64,000 nt of DNA. Source: Thamnidium elegans. Its lineage: Eukaryota; Mucoromycota; Mucoromycetes; Mucorales; Mucoraceae. The DNA is taken from the NCBI GenBank assembly GCA_025201345.1, contig JAIXMG010000003.1, forward strand, positions 1,302,001-1,366,000, read 5' to 3'. Positions 1 through 11,894 of the stretch are shown piece after piece (the first letter of the stretch is position 1; the number at the start of each line of letters is the position of its first letter). The position numbers were made by a program, and so were the translations under genes. The notes under the pieces are model-generated. The model worked only from the letters and a program-made list of their open reading frames with translations, did not search any database and was not told the origin of the DNA.

Positions 1-1
1 C

Positions 2-475
2 ACTATTTCCGAGATATGCCAACGTGATTTTGGACCAAGCCGTGGATATGGCGAAGTCAAGTTGGCGCGCCCCACCACCGATAATCATGCTCTATGTCAC
101 GATTTCCTGCGTTTAGCGACGTTAGCCAAGGATACCATTGATATGAACAAGCTACAGGCTGCTTTGACTTTTCAAATTAACGGGTTTAACATTATTTTTT
201 ACTTGTCACGCCTACGTCATGATGGAATTTATATCATGCAGGAAATTGGCCGGCTCGCGTTTCCGCGCTCATTGGAAGAATTAGCATCATCCGTCAATTT
301 GAAAAACATTCGTACCTTACTGATGGTAACTGAAGCATTTTGGCGTTTGTGTCAACCTGTAAATGATGAAGAATTGTGGAAAACGAAGCGTCGTCCGACT
401 TACCCTGCCATCTATTCTTTGATTCATGCCACTAAGGATCGACGTCGCTTTTGTGCCCTACAATTTGAATGTTAA
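2..475 (+). CDS. 3' end of an unidentified protein gene (5' truncated by window edge)
   Basis: The reading frame is open from the first bases of the window and ends at a TAA at 473-475, giving about 157 codons with no internal ATG near the left edge. The true start therefore lies outside the window. The sequence is basic, without low complexity. It contains a hydrophobic helix-like stretch (FNIIFYLSRLRHDG) and an arginine/lysine-rich C terminus (KTKRRPTYP, KDRRR). No catalytic motif or signal is visible in this part. I do not recognise the family. The style is like the multi-copy, transposon-associated proteins of Mucorales, but that is only an impression. Confidence 0.6.
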   Translation, partial: TISEICQRDFGPSRGYGEVKLARPTTDNHALCHDFLRLATLAKDTIDMNKLQAALTFQINGFNIIFYLSRLRHDGIYIMQEIGRLAFPRSLEELASSVNLKNIRTLLMVTEAFWRLCQPVNDEELWKTKRRPTYPAIYSLIHATKDRRRFCALQFEC

Positions 476-1051
476 ATGTCAGTGCCACTTTTTTCTTTAA
501 TAAAATAAATATGCCAATTGTTGTATGTTGATTTACGTTTGAAAATAGAAAAAAAAAGGTGGGGGATTCTTGATACACGTTCTATTTACTCGTACCGCAA
601 AAAGTGGGACGTATTTTTTTGTTGTTGCATGAAATAAATTGGAACAACAAGTAAAGAAACAAATATTAATATGATCTAATAGCCTATTTATTCCATCACT
701 TTCCCCTTCTTTTTTTTTACCATGTGTACCAGTGCGTATTTTGTTATACCCGTTGTCTTAGTGTGAAGATATCAAGCTATTTTTCTTTAATATTTTATAA
801 AGGTAGAGGTAAAACTATAGCCTATTTTGATTCAAATATTACACCAATATTAAAACTTTTCTGAAAATTTTAGGCAAATATATTCGTCCATGGTCCCTCG
901 AAATACCCACAAAAGATGTTCTAGCTCTTGAGCATTTAATCTAAACCAAAGTCCAATCTGCAGTGGGAAATTAGCGTATGCCAAAAACATCCTGTATAAA
1001 GTACTAGGTTAAGTTTTCTCTCCCTTTTTTGATATCATACCGCTGACTAGG

Positions 1052-1082
<31 letters not shown>

Positions 1083-1193
1083 AAACTATACTCGCTTCAT
1101 TCTGGTCAGGCCGAGAAAAAAGAATAATTATGAAGTAAAAATAACTTTTTTTTGAAGAACGTAATATTTTATTGTAATAACAAATTTTTTTTT
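476..1193. other. Intergenic, no gene seen
   Basis: AT-rich spacer between the left-edge gene and the end of the carboxypeptidase gene on the other strand (tail-to-tail). It holds homopolymer runs, including a T run at 1050-1075. No open frame with coding character. Confidence 0.7.
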
Positions 1194-2950
1194 TTAAAGA
1201 GTAGCGGATATCCAACGATTAAACATATCTAACGTATTTTCTGGTTGATCAAATGGAGCCATATGACCAGCATTGTATAATCGAATAAAAGCTAAGCCGC
1301 TATTTTTTCTAATTGTTCCAGCATGGGTTCCATTAAGGGTATAATAATCAACGTCGTCTTGATTGTGATAGTCTGGTTGTCCTTGCCACTGTAAATTCAG
1401 TGTCCAGGCTCGTATGCCCATCCAATTACACATAAGATCCGAATCACCAGCGTAAGCTAATACACGTATACCTTGATCTAAAAGTTGAGTCAGTTGATGA
1501 ACATAAGGTCTCATCCAGTCGCCTGTATTCTGAAAATGACCATTCACAGTATCACTGCATAGTTCAAATTGAATAGATGGACTCACACCAAGCTCATGTT
1601 TTACGTCCGAGCGATCAAGATATTTTTTGATTGCGGTAAAATAATCATAACACATGGGGCCATCTAATATAATCCGACATTTAGTTTTCCTCCAAATAAA
1701 CATATATATATTCCTACCTTCGCATTTCTTTCGAATATCATAAATATTTCGATCTGTATTTTCGATAACAGGTTTCACAACATTAAGGTTACAAACTGAT
1801 GTAGCTACCATACAAGCATAAGCAGAATCCCGAGTTGGTAATGTAAAATCAGTTTGTTGATAACAGTTTTTAATTTCCTTTTGACATTCATCTTGATTAG
1901 ATTCTAATTCATGGCATGCTTTAGATGAGGTTAAAAGGTTTGGATACGTTGGGTTTTCACAGGCCATGGCCTTATAGTACCGATATTGCGTTTGTGGGTC
2001 TATCAGTCCGTTGCCTATAAGTACACTTTTTAGTTGAATTGATGACTTGTTTTTCTGGTTACTATTATGAATTTTAGATGCAATGGCTGGTAAAAAATGT
2101 CCTGCATCTAACCATTATAAAGTATTAAAAAAAAATTGAATTAAAACTATTCGAAACGTTCAAAATACTTTACAAGATTCACCGGCAATATGGAAATCGG
2201 ATCCAGCAAATTCTATTCATGCTTCAAGGCGTTAGTTTATTCTGCGTACTTGTTAAAAATATAATCTATTTTTACGTGGAAACTCGCGAAAGAACAGCTG
2301 TAAAAATATGTATACTTCGTTTGCGGCTGCGTTACTATCTGCAATAGATGTAGAAGTATTGTGATAGGAGTACCCAGAATTTACGGGCTAAGTAAAAAAA
2401 AAAAAAAAAAAAGAGCGAGTTAGCTTTATGTTCTTATTAAAATATGTACGCTCATACTTGATCCAAAAATATCATATTGGAATTACTCGTCCAAGAATAT
2501 TCATTATTTAATAAAGCATTGCCGTCTTCGTTTAGGCGGCAGGGCCTTTTATTTTTTTTAAAAAAAAAATGTTAGTTATTTTTCTTTTCCAAAAAATAAA
2601 ATAAAAATAAACGTACCCTACTTCCATAAGCAATCCCAACATGGATGAACAGCCAGGACCTCCGTTCAACCATAAAGTCAAAGGGTCTTTGCTAGAATTT
2701 GATCTAGATTCAAAAAACCAAAAGAAAAAGTTTTTACCGCAAGGTAGTTCAAAGTATCCAGATGTCTATATCGGTATAATTAGTTAATGGCTTATATACA
2801 GGGTGCTAATAATATATATACATGCTTAGAATTGGTTTCACACAGTTGGGGGTAAGTGTATCTTAAGGAATATTCAGGAAAATCCTGGCTCGGATGTGCT
2901 TTAATGCTAGAGAAAAAAATAAAGTAAATAATTGAATAAATTAAAATCAT
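1194..2950 (-). CDS. Serine carboxypeptidase (carboxypeptidase Y family, peptidase S10)
   Basis: Predicted 458-aa secreted or vacuolar exopeptidase that removes C-terminal residues from peptides. Exons on the minus strand: 2950-2822, 2765-2617, 2545-2458, 2387-2276, 2212-2174, 2107-1718 and 1663-1194; all six junctions keep phase. The N terminus ([15 protein letters not shown]) is a signal peptide. Substrate-carboxylate motif [10 protein letters not shown] lies near residues 75-84. The nucleophile is Ser172 in GESYAGH, created by splicing the 66-nt intron 2173-2108. Catalytic Asp378 lies in [10 protein letters not shown] and His436 in [10 protein letters not shown], so the triad is complete. 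The length is near family norm without a long propeptide. The last intron (1717-1664, 54 nt) is a multiple of three and open, so retention would keep the frame and insert 18 residues. Family assignment is firm; vacuolar versus secreted location is not resolved. Confidence 0.92.
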
Positions 2951-3762
2951 TCTCTTGCAATTGAAAAAAAAAGGAGAGGAACAATTGAGTTAATAATTGA
3001 AAACAGTAAAATATGGTGCTTGGTTATTTCTGTAATTTTTTGAATCTCTACAAGAGATATTTCCAATGCGTGTGTGTAACATTCTAAGCATCACGTAACA
3101 TTCTTGCCAGTAATTTTTCTAAAAGCATTTTATTTTACGGCCATTTTTGGACTATATTTGCTTATTCTTGCAGTTTAAAACCCTAATGGAAAGTAAAATT
3201 TATACGATCTGAAAAAAAAAAAAAAAGTGCTGTATCAACTTTTTATTATTATTACTAGGCACTGAGAGTATACTTAAAATAAAAAGGGTAAAAATACACT
3301 TTCAAATTTATAGCAATATACATCGTTGAACAAATAGGCATCAAGTAATCTTTTCTTGGTCTGACTGTAGCTGTAGCAATATCATTGGCTAAAAACGTCA
3401 AGAAAAAAAAAAAAAAGAACCACCGGGCTTCTAATGCTTATTGTTCCTGCCAACAAATTGTCGCTAATTTTGGATGTAATGAATTATTGTGTTGTGTTAC
3501 ATTGGGTGTATTTTATATGTGTATATTTATTCATCTTTCTTTATCAAGTTTTCTTTTTTAAAAAAACGTCGCTTATACAATTTATTTTTTTAATGCACAA
3601 AAATGATTAATTCACAAGTAAAGACAATCAAACTTTCCACGTGTAATAAACCAAGATTTGCTTTCAAAAAGGTTAAAAGTAATCGGAGTGCTAATGACGG
3701 TGTAACAAGCAATATATAATTTACCTTTTTGGTTGAATTGGTCTCTTTCTTTCTCTAGAATT
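2951..3762. other. Intergenic, probable divergent promoter region
   Basis: Spacer between the divergently transcribed carboxypeptidase (-) and the disordered-protein gene (+). It is AT-rich with several A runs. A possible splice acceptor (TTTCTCTAG, ending 3758) sits five bases before the downstream ATG, so a 5' UTR intron for the downstream gene is possible. No coding segment recognised. Confidence 0.6.
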
Positions 3763-6501
3763 ATGTTTAAAAGCAGAAGAAAGAGACAACAACAAAAATT
3801 AGCAGAAGCAGAAGCCACTGCTGCTGCCGCTGCTGCTGCTGCTTCGGAAGCAGATTTAGTTGATACCAGTAAATATACTTTATTAGACGACATCCATTTA
3901 ACTCATGACTTTCGTTCTTCTGTAATCTTGCCTCAATTGAATAAAGATTTAGATGCAAAAAAATTGTCGACACAACAACAACATCTTGAGCAGTTACGTG
4001 AATCGAACGAGTCACCTTTATCCCCACCTTTATCTCCTCCACCGCAAGATTTGGATGGGACAAAACAGTATCAAGAATTAGCTGCTTGGAGACATCAGCG
4101 CAGCCAAAATCGATACTCTAATGGCTTATTCGGTGGTAAACAACGAGGCAGACCCAAGCCGAAAAAGTTTGTTAGTAGAGAGGATATTCATGAAGAAAAA
4201 GAAGACAGTGAAGAAGAAGAACAAGTCGAAAAAATAAAGGAGGTACAGCAATAGTAACAATAGTAACAATAGTAACAGTAAAACATTTAATTGATTTACT
4301 TATGTTGTTTAGGTTACCACGACGAGTGATTTACCAACCATGATTCAGGAACAAGAATTTGATTTCTCTGACGACGAAGAGCCAATGAAAGAAATGTACG
4401 AACCCGACTCTGACACAGAAGAAAACTTTTTTTTCCAGGATTTTTCAGCAGACAGTAAATCCACCAAAAATAAAAACCAGACACGTCAACGTGCAAATAA
4501 AGCACTTAGTAGGTTTGACCTATCTTCATTCGCTAGAGATTTACACGACCATCGCTTATCCGTGATCCAACCTCGTGATAGTAAAATTATTATGACGGAA
4601 GATGATGAGCTTGAATTAGAAAAATTATTAGAACGTCAAAGACAACGCATGTCCATGATGACCATGGTAACAGACAGTAATGAATCTTTACCTGCTCCTC
4701 CTCCTCCTATGCCTGCATTAGACATTATCAAGGCCCATCAAAAGCCTACAAATGAGGTTATTATTAAGAAGAAACTTCCTATTGTAGAGAAAATTCCAAT
4801 TGTCAAGCAGGAGCATACCCCAATAAAGAAGGTTGATTTGGTACAACAAGGTAAAAACTTTAATTTAAGCTAAAAGAATGATTTTATCACGTTCTTTTTT
4901 ATTTATTCCTTAACAAACCTCCCCCCCCCCCCTCCTTATTTTTAGATGATGAGGTCTCACACATAATTACAAACACAGCTCCATTGCGACCCTCGGTCAG
5001 TTCTTCAAGTTCTATGTTGGCACCTAAAATTGACCAATTAAAACGATCTGTGTCTACTACCAGCATAAAATCCAATACACCACAAGTTTTACCTAGTGTA
5101 TCATCACAGCTTCGACCTAATGCGCCGTCTATTCGTATACCGTCTAAACTCAATGCAAGAAAGTCTTGCAGTATGGACAATATACAAGTTAAAATTGACG
5201 AAAATGAACCTTCTGTCACATCTGCAGCATTAGACTGGATATCAGAAGATAGCTCCCAAAACCCTACTTCGTTCTTGTATAAAAAAGCAATTCCGGTAAA
5301 GCAGCCACCAGCACCACCAGCTATCAAATCAAGAGGTCTCTTTGGTAGTCTTCGTCAAGTGAGTAGAAGTAAAACTCATTCTGGTAATGGAGTCAATTCT
5401 ATCAAAGGGCTTGTACGCAACTTTAGTTCGTCTCATAAACCTGTTGACCGTGACGCAGGCATGTCTCGCGCAGCCATGGCAGTCCTGCAACACAACGCAT
5501 CTAAGCAAGAAACCACCGCTGCGCCTGAACCAACGATTGAACCTCGCAAATCGAGATCTCGCACAAAATCAGATGCAAATATCATTTCTAATTTAATATC
5601 TAGAGCTTCCTCAAACAGAAAAAATAATAATGCTACCAAAATTGTGAATATGGAAGATGAAGCAAAAAAGAGAGCACAGGTTGTACGTAGAACCATTATT
5701 TATGTACAGCCTGATTCGCTTCATGATATGTTAAAAAACGGTGGTAATGTACCACCTATGCCTTCCAAATCTAGTACCAGAAATACAGTACTTTCAGAAA
5801 GTTCTTTATCGCCTGATGATGAAACCGTTCGATCAAAGGAGTATGTGACAGCTACCAAGATTGTAAGACAGACTTCGGTAAGAAAGAGAGTGGTAGAAGA
5901 TACAGTTACAGCTGAACATACACCTTCACCTTTAGCCGAATCTAATTTGGGATTATTATCACGTAATGGGTCCAGAAGAAGGTATCAATTAAAGAGCGTC
6001 CATGAAAACGAGTTTGCAAAATCAGACCTCAAACATACCTCTGATTCTAGCGGCAGTAGTACAGAGGATAGCGATTATTTAGAAGGGGTTGAACTTCGAG
6101 AGATGAGTGACGGGTCTGTAGTATGGGGTCTAGTAAAGAAAGAAGGTAACCGAAAGAGTTTCTTCGCACCGAATAAACATAATGAGTATGAACAAGTGGA
6201 AGAAGAAGAAGAGGAGGAGGTGGTGGTGAAAAGACGACCTACTATGTCAACATCGTCTTCTTTATCGCCACCACCTATTCCTAAACGATCCCCTCGAAGA
6301 CAAGAAACGACAGACGTCTATTACTCTAAACAAATGACACTTCCAAGTTTATTAAAAATGATGCAAGATCAACATCCTGGTGATGACGATGATGAAAGCG
6401 AAGACGAAGAAAATTACGAAGTAAAGAGAAGAGCTATGGCCTCTGTAGACGACCAATTGGACGAAATGATGAGAATACTTACTAGCCCACAACAACATTA
6501 A
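3763..6501 (+). CDS. Large intrinsically disordered Ser/Glu-rich protein, function unknown
   Basis: Three exons, 3763-4242, 4313-4850 and 4946-6501, join in phase into an 857-aa protein. The ATG at 3763 (MFKSRRKRQQQ) is preferred because a likely UTR acceptor lies just before it. The chain has a poly-Ala segment in a helical Ala/Glu-rich start and proline-rich patches (SPPLSPPPQ, APPPPMPALD, SPPPIPKRSP). It also has acidic stretches (EEEEEEEV, DDDDESEDEE) and many basic RSxS-type motifs that look like phosphosites. There is no globular enzyme fold, membrane segment or signal peptide. The first intron (4243-4312) contains a short AATAGTAAC tandem repeat. The family is not recognised; a scaffold or cytoskeletal/polarity role is conceivable but not shown. 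Confidence 0.75.
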
Positions 6502-7164
6502 TATATATTATCTTATTTATCCCCCCCCCCCTTTTTTTTTATATACATTTTATATACATATTATATTCAACAATTTTATTTTACGAAGAAAAACGTTTCT
6601 AGATATCCCCACACACACACACATGACAATAAATAAAAAAAAAAAGACCCTTTTTTTTTAAAAAAAAAAAAAATCATTTATATTTGAACTATACACAAGA
6701 TCAAAACTAAATATTTTGACAGATTTTTTTTTTTCTGTTTTTTTGTTTGTATGCCAGTGTTTGTTATTTCCGATGATGAAGGTTATTTTTCCTACAGTCA
6801 TATTTTTACCGAAATGATCGGAACCCGTAGTTGCTTATATTAAAGGGGGGATAAGCTTTAATACCAAAACGTGACGATGAGATCAATAAATCTTACATTT
6901 ATGCTCGGTTACAATACGAATGCACATAGCAAATAAATGTAGTTTTCTTTTTACAAACAAGTAAAATAAAAATAAAAAATAAAGAAAAAGGACAAAGGAC
7001 GTGAAATTTGTAAAAGAGTTTTCTTTTTTTTCTCGTCAGTCTTTCTTTTTTTTTTTTTTTTTTCTCTTTGTACAAAAAAAAACAATACATATCCCTCAAT
7101 ATCAGGTATTATTTTCGTTACATGTCAAAACTAAAGTTGGTATTAACACTCTTTTTGATGGTAG
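6502..7164. other. Intergenic, homopolymer-rich, upstream of the first VTC gene
   Basis: Contains C, T and A runs, a short CA microsatellite near 6610-6622 and a T8/A13 junction at 6651-6673. No gene-like frame. It should carry the terminator of the disordered-protein gene and the promoter of the VTC gene. Confidence 0.6.
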
Positions 7165-9412
7165 ATGAAATTTGGGGACCAATTGAAAGCTAAAATATTT
7201 GAACCATGGCGTTCATCTTATCTACAATACAACGAGCTAAAAATTGAACTGAAGCGACGTCAACTAGATCACGGATGGACACAGACGGACGAAACCGAAT
7301 TTACTCGAAAGATCGAATCAGAACTAGCCAAAGTTTACCAATTTATCGACGGGGCACTGCTTGAGCTTGTCAAGCGCACGCATCTTGCAGCTTCCTCGCT
7401 GGAAACATTAAAACCCAGTTCTACGCAGCAATATGATGCAACCGCAGACACCTTAACCGAGATCCTGTTCGATGTCAACGATTTAGCTAAATTCCACCAA
7501 CTCAATGTCTCTGGTTTTGAAAAGCTAGTAAAGAAGCACGATCGTTGGACTGAGCTTAACTTACGCACCAAGTTTTACAATCTAATGTCGCAGCAATGGC
7601 CATTAGACAAACTGTCGCTTCAGTTCGACGTCTTGATTGTAAAGATCTCTGAGTTGCACGATACCTGTCATTTACACGGTAACCCAAGAGCACAGCAGTA
7701 TTCACAAGGTGGCGACCAAACTGCGTTCGAAAGAGCTACGGCCAAGTACTGGATCCATCCCGATAATATCACCGAAGTCAAGTCCATCATCTTGTTTCAT
7801 TTACCGGTACATATGTTTAACCAAAAGAAGCAATACGAAGAGTCTGATATGGCCGTGTCGAGTGTGTACTTTGATAACCCCCAGTTTGATCTATACAATG
7901 AACGTCTGTACCGAGAGGACGGAGCAGAGGCTATTCGGTTACGCTGGTACGGCCCGTTGACAGAAGAAAACGACAGTATCTACGTCGAACGTAAAACGCA
8001 TAAAGCGGCTTGGTTGGACGGTAAATCGGTCAAGGACAGGTTTCGACTGAAAGAAAGACAAGTGGATTCGTTTCTTTCTGGGGCGTATACGGCGGACCAA
8101 TTTGCGCAAGATTTACGAACGGGGTCCAAAAGCAGCAAGAAGGACGCGATCATTGACGAAAACCATTTTGTGGCAGAAGGTGTTCAGAATTCAGTCAAGC
8201 TTCGTCATTTGAAACCAGTGTGTCGTGTGTTTTATAACCGTACAGCGTTCCAGTTACCAGGCGACCAACGGTTACGTATCAGTCTGGACTCGAACCTGAC
8301 GTTCATTCGAGAGAATGTGAAGGATCATTGGAGACGAAAGGATATTGGCATAGATTACCCGTTTCGGTCTGTGGCGGAGCAAGAGATCTCGAGGTTCCCC
8401 TACGCTATCTTGGAGACCAAGCTACAGACGCATCTGGGGCAGCAGAGCCCTGCATGGCTAACAACATTGATTGAGTCGCATTTGGTGCATGAAGTACCCC
8501 GGTTCTCAAAGTACCTGCACGGTGCTTCCATGCTGTTCAATAAGCAAGTGCCTACGCATCCTTACTGGCTAGCCGAATTCGATCTGGATATTCGTAAAGC
8601 GCCTATTACCAATGTGGGGCTGTCGCGGTCTATTAGTTTTAAACCTTTGGTCAACGGGCACCACCGACAGTCTTTACTGCTATTACACGAAAACCAAATG
8701 AATGCTGGTAACGACGACTTTAGCAAAAGTAAAAGTCTGGCTGGTTTCGGATTATTGGGTACAGCGGTCAAGACCAAAAAACAAGACAGACCTCACCTCT
8801 CGATCAATTTATTAGATGATCAAGCGCAGCCACCTAAATCGGCGGTGCCTCGGGACGTGCTCTCTCGTATTTGGAACTATGGTACACCTCGATCAAGCCA
8901 ACCGTTCTTTAGCAGCTCGAAAAAGGAACAGGAAAGTATACTGCCTCGTACACGCAGTAGTCCCGATAGGTTTCCTAGGGGTCAGGTCAAGAAGATTGAA
9001 CCAAAGACGTTCTTTGCCAATGAACGAACGTTTATCTCATGGCTTCAGTTTTGTGCGTTGTTATTGACTGTGGCGTTGAATCTGTTGAATAATGGTGATT
9101 TTATATCCCGTATTATTGGAGCTGTGTTTATTATCATTGCATCATTACTATCTATGTAAGTTCTTTTTGGATTATATATAAAAAAAAAAGGGTGAACAAT
9201 ACTAAAACTTTTTTATTTATAGATATGCATTAGCTAGGTATCAAATCAGATCATGGCAGCTGCGTACAAATAAGATGGTGGTTAGATACGACGATGTATG
9301 GGGACCAAGTGTCTTGTGTATATTACTCGTCACTGCACTCTGTGTTAACTTTTATCTTCGTGCCGATACATTATCTGCTTCATATCAAGAACCTGTCGTA
9401 CCTGCCGCTTAA
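7165..9412 (+). CDS. VTC4-like: VTC4-like polyphosphate polymerase, copy 1 (SPX-VTC-DUF202)
   Basis: Predicted 726-aa vacuolar transporter chaperone subunit that makes polyphosphate from ATP and feeds it into the vacuole. Exons 7165-9155 and 9223-9412. Domain order: SPX (start MKFGDQLKAKIFEPW, basic signature KKHDRW) for inositol-pyrophosphate sensing; a triphosphate-tunnel catalytic domain with RLRWYG, ERKTHK, RISLD, WRRKDIG, LETK and FSKYLHG; then a three-helix DUF202 membrane domain ([16 protein letters not shown] onward). The basic residues and glutamate that line the yeast Vtc4 tunnel all have counterparts, so it is probably active. Length matches yeast Vtc4 (~721 aa). It lacks the intron after the RW codons that the two downstream paralogs share, and its wobble positions look richer in C/G than theirs. 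Confidence 0.93.
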
Positions 9413-9761
9413 AGACAGCCTCTTTTCCCCATATAATTTCCCCCCCCCCCCTCCCTCCCTCCCTCAACCTTAATAAATATAAAACGACTTTGAACTCTTT
9501 TTTATGCAAGTAGCTCCCTTATTTTCTTGAGAAAAAAAAAAAAAAACTCGAGAATGCCCCTTATACAGAGCCTTTTTATGCTCCAATCATTGAATAGTAA
9601 TTTCAAATGTGATATAAGTTGAGTGGTCAGGAACAAACATGTAAAGGAGTTTAGTAGCTATGCAATCCTTTTTTTTTTCCAAGTAAAAAATAAATAAATA
9701 AAGGCTACAACACTTTTTCTTTCTTTTTTTTTTTTTTTTTTTTTTACATCTTTTTTAAAAA
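9413..9761. other. Intergenic between VTC copies 1 and 2
   Basis: Carries the downstream flank of copy 1, including a C-rich run at 9441-9465, and the T-rich leader of copy 2. T runs lie immediately before the ATG (9720-9745). No gene seen. Confidence 0.65.
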
Positions 9762-11894
9762 ATGAAGTTTGGACAACATTTGCACCAAAATCAATTTTCA
9801 CCTTGGAAAAATGAGTATATTAATTACGATCAGCTTAAACATTTTCTAAAAGAACGACAATTGTGTGCCAATGGCTGGACTGGAGCCGATGAACATTATT
9901 TTTCAAAAACGCTTCTTGTTAAAGAACTAGATAAAGTCAATGTATTTATTCACCAAAAGATGAAACAAGCAGGAGCAGATGCTAGAAAAGTAACAGATTT
10001 GATTCAATTTATTAATATCAATGATATCGGTTTTTACAAGATCTTGAAGAAACATGATAAATGGACAGAGTTTTCTTTATTGGGATGTTATGATGATATG
10101 CATCAGCAGTTTCAATCGATTATACGCCAACTGGATTCAATCAAACGCAAAGAAAGTTTAAAAGAGTCGGTATTACAGACAGATAAACTTGTTACTACGA
10201 CTACAACAAAGTATTGGGTTCATACAGATAATTTAGCTGAAGTCCAAGCTATATTGTTATTTCATCTACCTGCATCTTCTGATATTATCAATACTGTTTA
10301 TTTTGATAATCCTACAAGTTTTATCTTGTATTCTGATTTATTAGAACGAAATGAAGATGCTGAATTGATTCGAGCTAGATGGTAAATACTATTTAGTTTT
10401 TTGATGCAAAACAAATAAATCGCTGATCTTTTTTTTTATTCTAGGTATGGTACCACAAACATAAACATGGATATTTATTTTGAACGAAAAATTCATCAAG
10501 AATCTTGGCTACACAACAAGGGATGTTCTACCACAGATCGCTTCAGGATTTCACAGCCTCAAGTGGAAACTTATCTAGCATTAGGGCATGATAATAATAA
10601 CCAAACGTCCAAAAGGATTTTTCAATCTATGCAAAAGAATAAACTAAGGTCAACCATGCGTACCTATCATCACCGTACAACGTATAGTGCGAACCATTCA
10701 ATTCGAATATCAGTTGACAGCAAATTAACATTTATTAAAGAGCAATCTGCTACATGGAAAAGAAATGATGTAGGTGACGATTATCCCTTTGAACATTTAA
10801 ATCGAGAACACGTAAATTATTTTCCATATGCAGTGTTAGAAATCAAAACAACCAACAATGCATCAGTTCCAGAATGGTTAACACATTTAGTCGAGACTAG
10901 TCAGCTGGTTTATGAAGTACCTTATTTCTCCAAATATATGCATGGTATTTCATTTTTCTTTCGTGAAAAGATACCATTATTACCGTGGTGGCTAGGAGAA
11001 ATGAATATAGATATAAGGAAAAAAAGTAGTTATGCTACTATTCAATCACAGCATAATAGTGGACCTTGTGTTGTTATTGAGCCTCCTCTTTTACCAGATT
11101 ATATATCACGGCTTAATAAAGAAGAAGATGATGATAAGAAGATATATAATAATATGACTTCTTCATGCACCTTGTTGGATGATAGCCATATTGGGTTAAC
11201 AAATACATATGCGAGATCTATAATTAATGAAAAGAGCGAGTTATCGGCTTATCAACAATTCCTAAACTGCACAGCCATAACTAAACTGAAAGCTCTCAGG
11301 GAAAAATACACCGAAGGAGGTCAACCAAAATGTGAAAACTATGTTAGTATGATGTCATGGCTGTATGCTAAAGTTACCAATAACCAAAGGGTATTGCAGA
11401 GTCCACAATACGGTAGTATGTCAACAACCGACCAACAACAAACGATGCCTAAAAAAGGTAAACTGAAAAAGAAGGTGGAACCTAAACTGTTTTTTTCAAA
11501 TGAACGTACATTTATTTCTTGGTTACAGTTCAGTGCATTATTATTATCAGTGTCATTAGGTTTACTTAATTTTGGTGATAGTATATCAAAAGGAAGTGGA
11601 GGATTCTTTATTTTGCTGGCTGTGTTTTTAGCGGCATACGCGCAATTAAGGTTTCAGTATAGAGCTTGGCAAATTCGGTTTCGAGGGGATTCTAGGTTTG
11701 ATGATATCTATGGACCTGCTGTGTTGTGTATTGTATTGGTGATCGCGTTATTTGTTAATTTAGCTCTTCGAGTAAATCAGCCGTTACCGCAAGATCCTAG
11801 TTTATTTGGTTATAATGCTAATAAAACTATAGCAACAAATGACACTATGTTAACAGTGGATAGCGGAAGAATAGAAATGGAAGATGAGGATTAA
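9762..11894 (+). CDS. Divergent VTC-family polyphosphate polymerase, copy 2
   Basis: Predicted 689-aa SPX-VTC-DUF202 protein. Exons 9762-10381 and 10445-11894; the intron splits the Trp codon of RWYG. SPX start MKFGQHLHQNQFSPW and cluster KKHDKW are present. Catalytic-domain motifs remain: RARWYG, ERKIHQ, RISVD, WKRNDVG, LEIK and FSKYMHG. The DUF202 membrane domain starts at NERTFISWLQF. It is the most diverged of the three copies: the region around TYHHRTTYSAN differs from the conserved YNRTAFQLP of the others, and the linker before DUF202 differs in sequence. The C-terminal tail after the last helix is longer and acidic (DEDD-type). It could be an accessory Vtc2/3-like subunit or a specialised polymerase. 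Family is certain, exact role is not. Confidence 0.9.

Noticed and set aside
1664..1717. In-frame 54-nt segment of carboxypeptidase as coding sequence
   Set aside because: It has GTAGGA...ATTAG ends and breaks the conserved CEDGPMCY region, so it is read as an intron although the frame stays open.
4899..5327. 142-codon minus-strand frame opposite the disordered-protein gene
   Set aside because: Mirror of real coding sequence; spans an intron and starts in a C/G run.
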